A program made the translations under genes and the position numbers. Source: Panaeolus papilionaceus (taxonomy: Eukaryota > Basidiomycota > Agaricomycetes > Agaricales). Taken from it: a stretch of 64,000 nt of DNA. Shown piece by piece: positions 13,254 through 24,639 of this stretch. Every line of letters begins with the position of its first letter. Within the stretch, counting starts at the first letter, position 1. The stretch is from positions 2,728,001 to 2,792,000 of the forward strand of contig JADNRZ010000001.1 of the NCBI GenBank assembly GCA_015501605.1, written 5' to 3'. The notes under the pieces are model-generated. The model saw only the letters and a list, made by a program, of their open reading frames with translations, did no database searches and was not told where the DNA came from.

Positions 13254-15108
13254 ATGGACTCCATCATTGAAATCCAGCGTCAAACTCATGAAGAGGTCGA
13301 GCGACTCGAACAAGCCCTTTATACTCTTCTTTCACGTCCAAACACAGACCACGTCAGGAATCTACAAAATGAACACAAGGCTTCTGAGATACTCGACCGA
13401 ATTTCTGCTCGCAAGCTGAATTTGAACAACTTGTACGAAGATGAGGACGCGAGAAAGCAAGAATTGGAGGCTATTTCAGCTGCAGGAAACCAGAATGATC
13501 TTTCCGAGTTCTATGCGCGGTTGGTAAAAATTCAGGAGCACTACAACAAGTACCCTGATGCTATACCAGTGGGGTTCGATCTCGAAATTGCTGCTTTCCT
13601 CGACGAACCTGGTCAAGAGGACCAGGACTTTGAAGAAGAAGACCGTGCGTATCATCTTATATTATGAATTTAATTTTGCTTATCTTCTACACATAGCTGT
13701 TGCATTGCTGTTCTCTGGAGAGGAGGGATATGGAAAATACCTTGACTTGTATGCAAACCACACTGCATATACTAATTTGAAAAACATCGGAAAACGGCCA
13801 GGCTATCTCCAGTATCTCGATATCTTGCTTGCCGCACAAAATGCCCCCGTTCACTCAGATTTGCCTAAGGAGGCGAGAACCACTAAAGAATTCGAAACGT
13901 GAGTTATTGAGATTTACTCAAATAAGGTTAACTCATGGGACCTGCAGCTACATAAAAAATCTGTCCTCGTATCTGCTGTCATTCACCAAAAAGACCCAAC
14001 CTCTTGTTGATATCGATACGCGACAGCAGGAGGCAACAGCGGATTTCGATAACCGATGGGATGCCCTTGAAATTCCAGGTTGGGAGGATGTGGATCCAAA
14101 GTCACAAGCAAATGGGAATGAAAATATGGGGATATGGTGCGGCGCTTGTATGTGTATTTTCGTCCAGAAATACTTTTGTCGTCATTAACACTCCTGATTC
14201 ATAGGTCAAAAAAACTACTCGAAGCAAACTGTGTACGATGCCCACCTAACATCAAAGAAGCATATCAAAGCAGTCGCTAAACAAGCAAACTCTGGAGCAC
14301 CTTCAGCGAATCCTAATGGACCTACTCCACAAGATATCCCTCATACCACACAATCCTCCGCCAAAATCCGCACACGAAACTCCGCGTATTATACGCATCT
14401 GGCTACAGGGCTTCTCGTTTCATTAGTCCCCACACTTAATGAAACAAAGTCCAATGTCGAACGTCGCTTTTCCCTTACTGCCCGAGAACGTGAGCAAGAA
14501 TTACTTGATCAGGCCAAGCCACCCCCGCCTCCGCCAGCTGCTACAGATGGAGCACCTGAGGACGAGGAGGAGGAGGAGAGAATATACAACCCTCTGAAAC
14601 TGCCTCTTGGCTGGGACGGGAAACCAATTCCGTACTGGCTGTATAAGCTGCACGGCCTTGGTGTAGAGTATCGTTGTGAAATATGCTCAGACCATGTTTA
14701 TATGGGAAGGTGAGAGGCTCCATAGATGGTCTCCTATTACACGTCCTAATGCCTTCACAGGAAAAACTTCGATCGACATTTTCAGGTGAGATAACATTCT
14801 CGGCCTCAATCTCATCTAATAATCCCGAATACAGGAATCTCGCCATGCTTTCGGCATGCGTGCACTGGGTCTTCCAAATACTAAGCACTTCCACGAAATT
14901 ACTCGCATCGAAGATGCTCTAGCCCGTATGTATACCCGCATTTCAATAAATACATCGCTAACATTTACCTACAGTTGCTGAGAAACTCAAGCAAGAGGGC
15001 CGACACGAAATCTTCGAGCAGGAGACAATGGAGGAACTAGAAGATGATGAAGGCAACGTTTATAATCGTAAAACCTACGATGACCTTAAAAAACAAGGTC
15101 TTATTTAG
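13254..15108 (+). CDS. SF3A3: splicing factor SF3a subunit 3 (SF3a60 / Prp9)
   Basis: Component of the SF3a complex that turns 15S into 17S U2 snRNP. It starts at ATG 13254 ([20 protein letters not shown]) and stops at 15106-15108 after [11 protein letters not shown]. Seen in order: N-terminal helices binding SF3a120 ([12 protein letters not shown]), NKYPDAIP, the [18 protein letters not shown] segment, the SAP-like [12 protein letters not shown] region, an N-terminal zinc-finger-like element (WCGAC...[17 protein letters not shown]), a Pro-rich linker, and the C-terminal C2H2/matrin-type finger [29 protein letters not shown]. Six or so short introns are spliced out. Length is about 500 residues, as in the human protein (501). 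It converges with the phosphatase gene 107 bp downstream. Confidence 0.95.
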
Positions 15109-15215
15109 TTGCTGTATCCTCCCGCCGCCTAGCGCTATCCGTATATGACATTAATGGGCTACTTAGATATGTACAATTGGAATGAGTTAAGCTGTAATAC
15201 ACTTGATCAAGGTGT

Positions 15216-18200
15216 TCATACACCGTTCGTATCACCTTGTGCACGAGCTGGTGGCCGTGGAGGGGGTCTTCGAGCTGTCGCCTGAGTTGGTTCCATTGGT
15301 GTTTGGAGTGAGAGTGCATGGGTGTATAGTTCTTCGTCGGATGACGATGGAGAGGATGAAAGCGGAGAGTCAGTGGGAGAGTCAAAGGGATTGCCTCGTC
15401 GAATCAAATCCATCTCTTGAAGTTCCGCGATAGACACAACTCCTCCAGGGCAGTCTTTCACAGGGAATAAGCGAACGGCGGAAGCTTAAACGTATATAGC
15501 ACTTGCCTGGTATCTCCCACCATGCCTTTTCATCGGTACTCGGTGGTGGAACTGCAAAAATGACCGGAGAATCAGATCTGCTACGAGATAAACATTCTTG
15601 GATAATACCACATACGTCCATCCACGTCTTCTGGTAACGTAAGTTTCGCCAGTTTTTCATCGAGCTTTTCCCCAGGTCCAGTTGATATCACATTCTCAAT
15701 GAGGATGCGAGACAGAGCGGCCTTTTTGATGGGATCTATTATACGTACTTCCACCCTGAAAATCGCGAAAACTGAACGTGGTTTGAGAAGCGAATAATTA
15801 AAAGCAAGAGCGCAAAACACACCAGGCTTGTGATCTGAACCACGCAATTCAGACCTTGAATAGATGGCCAGGTCAAGCGCATTGCCACGATACAATATCC
15901 TATCTATGAGCCGGTCAGTAATGAATGAATAGGTTGTATTTAAAACTAATGTAAATGCACCTGTCCAGGCAGGTATCCGCATCTTCTCACTGGAGTCATA
16001 AACATCAGTTCCGAAATCGTAACGATAAGTAGGCCGGAAGAGCAGTGGGCCTTCCTCGTATCCGGCAAACACTGTATTTGTATCCATTACTTGTCGCAGC
16101 TGGTCCATGTGTGTGAGCACAGGCGTTATAAGAGGGTGGATATACACACCTGATCAGCTGCAACCAAAGGATCGAAATCATCATGTTCAGCGAGTGCTCT
16201 CACTGTGGCATTATCGAGGTCCACGCGATAATTGGTATCGGCCAGCCATATAACATTCCTAAAAGATAATCAGACATCGATGAAATAAGATTGACAGGTT
16301 CTTACTCATGGCTGGCAATATTTTTGCCCTTCTGGAAATGCAGTCCCCTGACAATGGTCCAATAGTCAGCGTTTCTCTCTTCCACATTGTTGTGCCCTGC
16401 TGCCAGGTGGGCTGTGAGGAAGCAAAAGCTGGTATCATGGTAGTCGAGCCGTATTCCAACAGCGCCTTTGTTGCCAGACATTCCCCGTAGGCCTGTCTAA
16501 CAACTTACATGAGCCAGAGAGCATTGCACACTAATAATAATAAAAAAGGCCATACCTTTCGCGAGGCTCCTTCCACGTTTCGTATGACCGCCGTTAGCTC
16601 GGACTTCACGAGGATCAGAAGGGCTGTCCCGACGAGCTGGCGCAAAGGTTGCATGAGAACGAAGGTCTGCACAATATATTGACGGTACTTACTTGCTCAC
16701 TCCGGAGGAGCACATAATCGCACTTTTTATTGGGTCGTCGATCAAGGGTTTCTAGTATTTTATGCTCCCAGACACGCCTGGGGTGTGAATACATCATTGG
16801 AAGAATCTGTACAGAGATCGTGCAACCTACCGTTTTTCCGGATCGGTTTGAACAATTTGTTGTGCGGTCAGTGGTACAATTTCCTGAAACCCGAGGACGA
16901 ACATGTCCGGACTAAATGAATTTAAGAAGTGTGTAAATGTAAGAAGCCAAACGTTCACGCACTCATTCACATCTTTTGATCATAGGTCGCGTCAGTGGAA
17001 TGCAACACTGATTGGAAAGGAAGCTCACTATCGCGAGGAAACAGCCATGGGAGCAAAGACTCCGAGGGTGGCTACAATCAGGGATGAGTGACAACTTCTT
17101 CCTTCGCACTCGGCATTAGACTTACTCTGCCGTTTAGGTTCCACGTTCCTATGAAGAACTTGCATTGTTTTGTTGTAGAATACTCCGACAAACTGTAAAG
17201 GTAAATTTGTGACATACAAATAAGTTTATCTCGCCGTCGGCTTACCGTTGTTCTAACATTACTTTGACATAGTCGTGCACCGGGTCGTATATAGTTACTT
17301 GCCGTTGGTTACTGAGATTACCCTACCGTTGGCCATGAGAACGGGCGTCAGGAAGAAGCGCAGTAAATTATCTTACCAAAAACATATCGATGGCGATCTG
17401 CTTTGCTTTATCTTGGAAATTGTTGATATAAGCCCTTGAAACACTTTTAGTTGCATCGGATAAAACCCCTTGATGTAGTGTTAGCTTCTTCATCGATACA
17501 CAGAGTGCTGAACCTTCTACCAGCCAATGTACGCTTTCCAGTGCGTGTAAAACTGGTGTTTAGAGCACCCGTTCCTGCGTAAATACGCGAGAGAGCATCG
17601 CCGTTTTCAGCCCATAGTTCCCTATGGTGTGTCCACAGTGTGTTGGAATGTATCCACTCGCGATGTACGAGCAGCAAGTATTGTTCTAACGTGTTCCGTG
17701 ATAGAATGTCCTGAACGAAGTTCGTGCGGTCCAGACTGGATAAAGAATGAGTACCCCAGAACGTGATGGAAACAGTAGGTATCCCCACCAGTCCAAACAG
17801 TTGGTTCTGAAGACACCTTTTTGCTCTGTGACGATATCATCTGTCGTGGCATCGGACATAGAAAATCCAAACCGATCTACATGGTCCGTTATGCTTTCAA
17901 GACGTCTGGGGGAGGGTTAATGAAGCATAAAGCACGTTCGAGGTGTAATCTCACCTAAGGTCTCTAATCACGCTGTCGTGTCCTCCTATTCTGACGGCGT
18001 TGTGAAAATCGTAGTGAGTAATTCCAAGATCGTCGCCTAGGGCCGTCTTTGCGATCTGCAAATGGCGAGCATAGGCATTGGTCAAGGAAGCTTCATTTTC
18101 TTTCTGTCCCAGAAGATTGATGGCGTGTATCGAGCCATATTCCTCCATCAGCTGGTAAAAGTGCCTTTCAAAGGCCGGCTGAGACGCATGTGGTCGAGTA

Positions 18201-19420
18201 ATTTGAATCTTTTGCCCAAATGTCTGCAAGCCTTGTTGTTCCCAAAAGACTGAGGAAGCAAAGGATCATTTACACATGCAATGGAAGAGAAGAGCATATT
18301 GATATATACGTACGAGGGACGCTTCCACGAATTTGGACATAACTGACACAATGTTGATCGGTGCTTAGGATGGTCTCCGTCTTAATTTCCGTCAGATGAC
18401 AAACCGACAGGGAAAAAAAAAAGAAAAAAGAGGAGCTTTACCTCGACGAAGTTCGCCGTGTTCCCATCATCGTCCACACCTCGTGTGTTAAAACGTGTCC
18501 CAGCTCTTTTCCAGCCCAGTCGCGATATCAAAGCAAGGGTTGCCACTGCTGGGGCTCCATCCGTGGGTGGTGCCGGAAGGGCCATGGTAAATACACCAAC
18601 GTAACCCTGGATTGCGAGAATCTAACAGGAGTAGGTATGATGAGCTCCAGTTTGAGAAACAAAAAGAAAAGCGTCAGTTTACAATGAATTGGCATCGATC
18701 CAAATCCTCTCTTTCAGGAGGCTCCAGCCGGTCTCTGAAGTCAAGCAAACTTCGTATGATGTATTCATTCCATACAAACCGCTCGTCAAACAACAGCGAT
18801 TCTCTGGCCGATACGGGGTCTCTCGCCATTCTCACCGACAATCTGGATGACAGGTCCCATTGTGATTCGACAGCATAGTAGAAAGTTCCAGAAGAGATAA
18901 TCTTGGTCAACGGCATGCACGGATGCTCAAACATGGCATTCGCATTTTGTCCGTAACCCTCTCTGTATCCCGGCTCTGCGCCGTCAAGCAACCCATCGGC
19001 AGCTGCGGAGAAATCGTCCCATGTCGAAGACGTCAAACTGTAAAACAGAACTTCGTGTATCTTCGCCACCGATTCAGGATTGGGTCCCGAAGGCCTGGTG
19101 TTCCCCACTTCGGTGGCACTGGTAATCACAGCCAGAAAGATGTCTATAAAGAATACGAACAGGGTAACCCAGTATGAGGAGAAGGGGAGCCTACCATTGT
19201 CAATAGAGATAAGTCCAAGACACCCTTTCACAATACGACTTGTCAGTCGAACGAGCCCTGCGAATTCTATCTGGTCTCTGTGTAGAAACTCTACGATGGC
19301 TTTAGATTGTCCTTGGCCTGCTCGGAAGACTAAGGCTTTCTTGGGTCGACCTAGTCTGTCGTCATGAGTGCTGGTAACCAGGTATAACGCTCGGGGGTGA
19401 TTTTTCAGATAGAGATACAT
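15216..19420 (-). CDS. synaptojanin-type phosphoinositide phosphatase (Sac domain + inositol 5-phosphatase)
   Basis: Dual phosphatase of the yeast Inp51/52/53 type, removing phosphates from membrane phosphoinositides in endocytosis and Golgi/endosome traffic. The ATG at 19420 begins MYLYLKNHPRALYLVT, the usual Sac start. The Sac domain continues through HPCMPLTKIISSGTFYYA, LISRLGWKRAGTRFNTRGVD.DGN.ANFVE and YDFH to the catalytic Cx5R motif RTNCLDCLDRTN. That motif is split by an intron (17788-17736). The 5-phosphatase domain follows: DMFVLGFQEIVPL, a VIWLADTNYRV segment (family consensus WLGDLNYR), TYRYDFGTDVYD, IPAWTDRILYRG and SDHKPVFA. The Ser/Pro-rich tail contains a GC-AG intron (15506-15455) and a PPPRPPAR stretch, a possible SH3 ligand. 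Both active sites look complete. Which of INP51-53 it matches best cannot be decided by eye. Confidence 0.92.
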
Positions 19421-19750
19421 GGTAGGGATAGAGATGGATAAGTTGCTTTGTCCAGCATGTGTTCAAATTACATGCAGACTATCAGAGCAGTCATTGAGCT
19501 TGTCAGCATACATCATTGACTGAAATGGATAAAGCTCAATCGGGGTGTCAAATGTTCAGCATCAGACGCGGGCAATTTCTCACAAAACAAATCTGCAGCC
19601 TCTCAAGTTGTAATGGCCTCTTAAACTATCTGTCGAAATAACTGACAGCGATTAAAGTGGAGTTTGTAAAAAATTCTGGCTATAAGTCCATAAAAAACCC
19701 AAGGTATCCCAAGTACATAGGTACTATTTTTCTGTCATAGCAAAGCAACA
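19421..19750. other. intergenic spacer
   Basis: 330 bp between the phosphatase start codon and the SVP26 stop codon, both genes on the minus strand. It should contain the phosphatase promoter and the SVP26 3' UTR. Nothing else is visible. Confidence 0.6.
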
Positions 19751-22700
19751 CTAGTCGTCCTTTGCAAGCTGACTCCCTGTCCTACGCATACTAATACCCA
19801 ATCCAAACGAATCACTACTCGTACGAGTCGCCTGTGGCCTACGACCAGGTGGGTTATCAAGTCGGAAACCGGCACTAGGTCGAGGAGACATATCGACATC
19901 GATCTCTTGGCTGACTCTGGGACCTGGCGATCTCGGGGGCGCAATTGGATACATATCGGGTCTCAAAGAGGGAGACGAGGCAACTTGAGGGAGAGGGGAA
20001 TGTGGTCGCACAACTGGCGAGCGTGGCGCAATAAGTCCTTCTGTGCTATCTTTCCTCGATGGTTTAGGACGAAGGCGAGGGATGCTGTCGAATGAAATGA
20101 ACGACAAGGCTTGACGAAGTAATGACTGTCGTTCAGGAATCGTGTGCACAAATGGAATGCTTCCACCAGGTGAACTGGGTTCAGCTAAAAGGGAGCGTTA
20201 GTTGTTCATCATCATCGCTTGCGGATGAGAACAGGGGTGTCATACCTGATGTCATAGGGAGCGCATTGTCATTCGCACTAAGACTGAGGAAAAGGAACAG
20301 AGGTGTAAACCAGACGCAAATACCAAAGAACGAGGCGATTTCGAGGAAGTTGGGTGCAGGAGTATGAATGCCCCTGTACGTCCTCATATACCGCGCGTCG
20401 CTTGATAGACGCGCAAAGTAGAAGAACCAGATAAAGTGGTCTGCAACTACAAGCACACAAGAAGCGAGGAAAGAGAAGGATGTGAGGGATATAAGCGGCC
20501 AGGTGGACGAGAAATTTTGGAGGTATACGATGTGACACGATAATGAGAACAAGGTCTGCAGTAGAGGCAACGAGTCCGTGAAATAGAATAGGACATGCAG
20601 AACTATTATGACCTTTAAAGCGGCTATAAGACGAGTACTTGGGCGTCAAGATGATCTGCACTCACGTAGATGCTCCGCTGTCCGACCGCTTTTGCAATAC
20701 GCGAATGCTCTTCAATAAGTTCTGAGACATATAACAGACCGCTCGCTACAAGACCATTAGAACGGCTTCAAACTCAGTTCCAAGAATAAGCACCTAGGGA
20801 GAGTGTTACGAAAGCAAATGCAGCGACTACTGCCAGGTAACTATGACCAAGAGACAAAGTTAGAGTCAGGTAGTGGATGACTTCCCGTAGAATTTCTATT
20901 CGGAATAAATATTTTCAGACTTTACAAAAGCACCGAAAATCTATTGCAAATAGATTTATTCCCCCGTAACATCACATTTATTATAGTCGAATAAATATCA
21001 ATGTGAACTTGGCATCAGCGACGCCCCTATTGTCACTTAGAAACTTAAGCTGCAGGGTTGTTATCAGTTATTGCTACAAATCTACTCGTTAACACCAAAA
21101 TGGACCCCTTACTTGATACTTTTGGTGATGATGATGCAGATGAGGAGCTGGCTTGCATCGCACTCCTTGGAGTCATCATTGCTGGGGCTGTGCAAAGCCG
21201 AACAGCACGCAATGATCGAAGAAGAGAGCATCGACGTTATCTAATCCGCAACGACCTTCTTCCTAATCCTCGCTATGGAACACCCTGGCAAGCTCTTTAC
21301 CACTCCTTCAGTGATAGAGCATTCATCACAACAATGGGATTTGACGTCACTACATTCCACAAGATTTTGAATGATGGCTTTGAGGAGTGCTGGGTTAATT
21401 GGACTATACCACGAGACGATGTTAGCAGAGTTGGTCAGCCACGAACACATCGCCGGTCTCTTGATGCTGCAGGGGCACTTGGGCTCGTGCTTCATTACCT
21501 TTCCTCCTCAATGCGTGAAGTCAATCTTCAGCTCATTTTTGCACTCACACCCTCAACACTCTCACGATACCTCGAGACAGCTCAAGAAATCCTCTATCAC
21601 GTTGTTTCTCACATGCAGGAGGCCCGAATTGCGATGCCGTCTACTCTTCAAGAATATCAAACTCTCAATGAATACATCATTGCCCGTCATCCTGTGCTTA
21701 CAGGGGCATTTGCTTCAATTGATGGTTTGTCATTGGCAGTGCAGGAGGCAGAGGATCGGGAGCTTGAAAATGCAACCTACAATGCATGGAAGAGCCACCA
21801 TTGCATCAACAACGTGATTGTCTTTTCGCCTGAAGGTAAGTTTTATTTATTATTATTACATGGTTAGGAACCTGTGATGCTAAACCCTACTATCTCTTTT
21901 AGGTCGCATACTTATGTGCTCACTCAATGCACCAGGTAGCTGGCATGACTCTCGTGTTGCACGACCGATTTTCCGACATGTCCGTGATCATGTTCCCGAG
22001 CCTTACTATATTTGTGCAGATAGTGGCTTTCCCAAAGGTTCAGCTGATGTAGCGGGAAGGATCATTGCTCCCTTGAAGTCTGGAGACCGTGTTACAGGAA
22101 CACGGTTGGACCAGGAGCTAGCCCTGGACTTCAACCGCAATCTTGTTTCTTTCCGGCAGACTGCAGAGTGGGGCATGAGGACTATTCAAGGAGCATTTGG
22201 GCGGCTCCGAATACCCCTAGAAATCAATGCACCTTCAAAACGGCTCCGCCTACTGAAAACATGCCTTCATCTCACCAACATCCGTGCAGTATTAGTAGGT
22301 ATCAGTCAAATTCGTAATGTATATGTACCTACATGGCGTGCATCAGAAGATGAGAGGGTATGGGATCATTTCGGTGACATGATTTGTGGCGAAATTAGGA
22401 GGTCAGATCGTGTTTCACGCTTCCATGTTGTCCTTGAAGAGTAGCAGAAAATAATGTATTGAATTGGTATATTTACTTAAGCTGTATCAACTCTTTCTAC
22501 TTGAGATACAATGAAAGTCTCCTTTCCGTCGGTGTCCTTGGCTGGCGAAATGGTAGCACGGAATGAAGTTGCGTGAGAAGGCCCAGGTGTGGGTGAACTG
22601 TAACGTTGTGTAGAATAAGCTCTCGGAGGTGGTGACCTGATACGATAGGTTGAAGAGGAGGGGATGGGAGAGTGATAAGAGTGGCGAGGTGATTGATGGC

Positions 22701-24639
22701 GAGGTGATTGACGGCGAGGTGAGTGACGGCGAGGTGAGTGACGGCGATAAGAATACAAGTCCCCTTCGTATGGAGAGGAAGAACGATAATGATAGACATC
22801 ATCATCGCGGCGGCGAGAAGAGATGCCATCCCTGGAAAGTTGGACCTCCAGGCGATCAGCCCTGATGCGCTCCTGATACAAGCGCTCTCGAAGAGAATCA
22901 ATCTCCCGAGCATGGGCCTCGCGGAGCCTATCAATCTCTCGTCGGTGCTCATCCCGAAGGCGATCCAGCCTCTCTTCCAGATGACGCTTCTCATTCTGTA
23001 AAGAATTGAGCTGCATCATCTGAAAGGACGACATGAGACGAGCTCCATCCCGCTCCGCAGCTGCAGAGGGGTTGAAGAACTCCCCAATGCTGCCAAGCAC
23101 TTGGGTTGCAGCTGCAGCACCGCCAGAACGACGGGCTTTTCCCTGCAGGTCCTCCGTCGTGGGGCGATTAGCCTGGTAAGCCTTCACAACCTTGCTACCC
23201 TGGTTTCCCTCCACCTTAACAGCCTTCCTCGGCTTCTCCACAATCTCCACCTCATCCTCGTCCTCGTCTTCCTCCACACCTCCTTCGCTTTCCTCCTCAT
23301 CCCCACCTATAACCTCTGTTTCAGCCCGTGCATCAATCAGCTCACTGATGCGCAGAGCTGTTTCGAGTGCAGGGTGACGATCCGCTTTCCCAGTTGGCTT
23401 CTTCCCCGCTGCGTTGACCAACTGTTGGAAGTAATTAGTATATTTTGTACAGGCATAAATAAAATAAAATGACGCACCCGGTCAAACTTATTCTTCAGAG
23501 ATTGGTTGTCCCTTTCGGGGCGCTTTTTGGATACTGCCCAGGTGTTGAATGTCGTGGTGAGAGCTTCCCAACCATCCCCTCCGATTGGAAGTAGCTTCTC
23601 TACCAACTCCAACAGATGTGTAACGTCATCATCTGTGAAGTTGGTAGAGCCCGTGGCACGACCACCAGCCTTGCGCTTAGCTGGGACAGCTGTTGCAGAA
23701 GGACCCTGTGGTGTTGCCTTCCCAACGGCGGCAGACGAACGAGGCTGCTTGGGCTGAGAAGCAGATGGCACACCAGTACGAGGCTGGGTGCCGCTGCTGG
23801 CACTGCCATGCTGTCCTGAACTGTCCATCTCGACATCTCTACCTGGGATTACAGAGCGGGGAAGCTCCTCGTCGTCCAATGGAGGGAGGTCTGGGTAGGG
23901 GTTGGATCGCTTGGATGGGGCTTCGTGAGTGGAGAGGTTGGGATAGGAGTGGTGGGGTTGGGGATGGTGGTGGTGGGGATATGGCCCGGAAAAACCACCC
24001 ATTTGCTGTAATTACATGAGTTAATGAATGTAAATAGGTAAAATATACATACCAAGTGTCCTGGAAGGGATCCCTGTCCTGTATCTGCACCTGCAAAGGC
24101 AGGGTATTGCGATGCTGGGTGTTGAGAGTAGGAAGAGTAAGGATGTTGAGACATGACTTCTCGGGTTGTGGAGGAGTTTTCATTGCTCACCTGGTTTTTA
24201 TTCCTTTTGTTATCATCGTGAAATGCTGTGGAATGTTCTAGACGAGCTGAAGATAGGAGGTGAAGAACAGCTTAGACTACAGCTGAGCTTGAGCCTGTTG
24301 AGGAGGTGGTGAAGCGGTAAACACGAGGGTGAGGTGGAGGGTTGCCAAGTGGCGGTTGTCCAAAAATGGAAGCCGAGCTGATTGCCGTTGTTTATTCGAC
24401 CGTTTTTATTCTGGCAAGGGGGGGGTGGGGCCTTGCCAGAATTCACAATCTGGCAGACCCTCTTAATTTCAAATAAGTGGCTACCTCATATCACGCGGAT
24501 TCACGCCTTCCATATATGTATCTATAACCACCGAAATTTATTCTAGACGACATTTATTCGGAATAAAACCCCTGCGGGAAGTCATCCAGTTAAGCGGAAT
24601 AAATGTGAATACGCACCTAATATAATACAACAAACCCAT
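19751..24639 (-). CDS. SVP26: SVP26/TEX261 family ER-Golgi membrane protein, first intron carries a transposon
   Basis: Four-helix early-Golgi membrane protein; yeast Svp26 is a COPII cargo adaptor that exports mannosyltransferases from the ER. Exon 1 is only 23 nt (24639-24617, MGLLYYI plus AG). It joins across a 3,776-bp intron to exon 2 (20840-20794), giving MGLLYYISYLAVVAAFAF, which lines up with the start of yeast Svp26. Exon 3 is 20745-20666 (ASGLLYVSELIEEHSR). The remaining exons include SLSCHIVYLQNFSS, FSFLASCVLVVADHFIWFFY and the hallmark NFLEIASFFGICVWFTPL. A Ser/Pro-rich cytosolic tail runs to the TAG at 19751. All donors, acceptors and phases agree, so the gene should still be expressed if the large intron is spliced. 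Without the transposon the intron would be about 56 bp, like its neighbours. Confidence 0.92.
20873..20910 (+). repeat. left terminal inverted repeat
   Basis: 38 bp reading GTGGATGACTTCCCG at its outer end and CGGAATAAAT at its inner end. It pairs with 24552-24589 with seven mismatches (positions 1, 16, 19-21, 24 and 30). Further AATAAAT/ATTTATT copies follow to about 21000 and may be subterminal binding sites. Confidence 0.9.
21100..22444 (+). CDS. Harbinger-type DDE transposase (DDE_Tnp_4-like)
   Basis: Transposase of the intronic element, 425 residues in two exons (21100-21835, 21903-22444) joined in phase. ATG 21100 has a good context (CCAAAATGG); an upstream non-ATG extension is not needed. 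The N-terminal part has a helical DNA-binding-like region (HRRSLDAAGALGLVLHYL...SRYLE). The catalytic core shows GAFASIDG (first Asp), APGSWHDSRV (second, as in Harbinger and IS5-like enzymes), YICADSGFP, and a C-terminal RQTAEWGMRTIQGAFGRL carrying the candidate catalytic Glu. The reading frame is intact. It converges on the Myb-like gene with 32 bp between the stop codons. Confidence 0.9.
22477..24154 (-). CDS. transposon-encoded Myb/DUF6818-like protein with coiled coil and RS-like tail
   Basis: Second protein of the element, 524 residues. Exons are 24154-24053, 24005-23478 and 23421-22477, all in phase; ATG 24154 is the first in-frame ATG. Parts in order: His/Pro/Tyr-rich N-terminus; a trihelix/Myb-like domain (NFTDDDVTHLLELVEKLLPI, GGDGWEALTTTFN, RPERDNQSLKNKFDRLVNA) of the type I associate with DUF6818; an acidic stretch; a long Arg/Glu coiled coil; and an Arg-Ser-Pro tail with RRHSPRRHSPRRQSPRH repeats. 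In Harbinger elements such a partner binds DNA and helps transposase enter the nucleus and contact the ends. That role here is by analogy. Confidence 0.85.
22683..22742 (+). repeat. 15-bp tandem repeat coding for the RS-like tail
   Basis: Four direct copies of GGCGAGGTGA(T/G)TGA(T/C), slightly diverged, inside the transposon's minus-strand gene. They encode RHSPR/RQSPRH-type pentapeptides on the opposite strand. Unit number may vary between copies of the element. Confidence 0.85.
24552..24589 (-). repeat. right terminal inverted repeat
   Basis: Reverse complement starts CTGGATGACTTCCCG and ends CGAATAAAT, matching the left repeat at 31 of 38 positions. A similar CGGAATAAAT also occurs just outside the element (24595-24604), so the outer boundary was fixed by the GGATGACTTCCCG block. 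Confidence 0.9.

Larger units (their letters stand above)
20873..24589. mobile_element. PIF/Harbinger-like DNA transposon, complete, inside SVP26 intron 1
   Basis: A 3,717-bp element with 38-bp terminal inverted repeats (31 of 38 positions identical). It encodes the two proteins typical of the superfamily: a DDE transposase (plus strand) and a Myb-like DUF6818-type protein (minus strand), tail to tail. The flanking trinucleotides are GTA on the left and TTA on the right, which fits a TWA-type 3-bp target duplication with one substitution. The host intron donor lies 27 bp beyond one end and the acceptor 32 bp beyond the other. Both genes are open, so the element looks autonomous or recently so. 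Superfamily assignment rests on protein pairing and TIR/target pattern, not on a search. Confidence 0.88.

Noticed and set aside
24595..24604. CGGAATAAAT outside the right TIR, as a possible true transposon end
   Set aside because: The GGATGACTTCCCG block, shared by both ends in inverted order, lies at 20875 and 24587 and sets the boundary; the outer copy has no left-hand partner.
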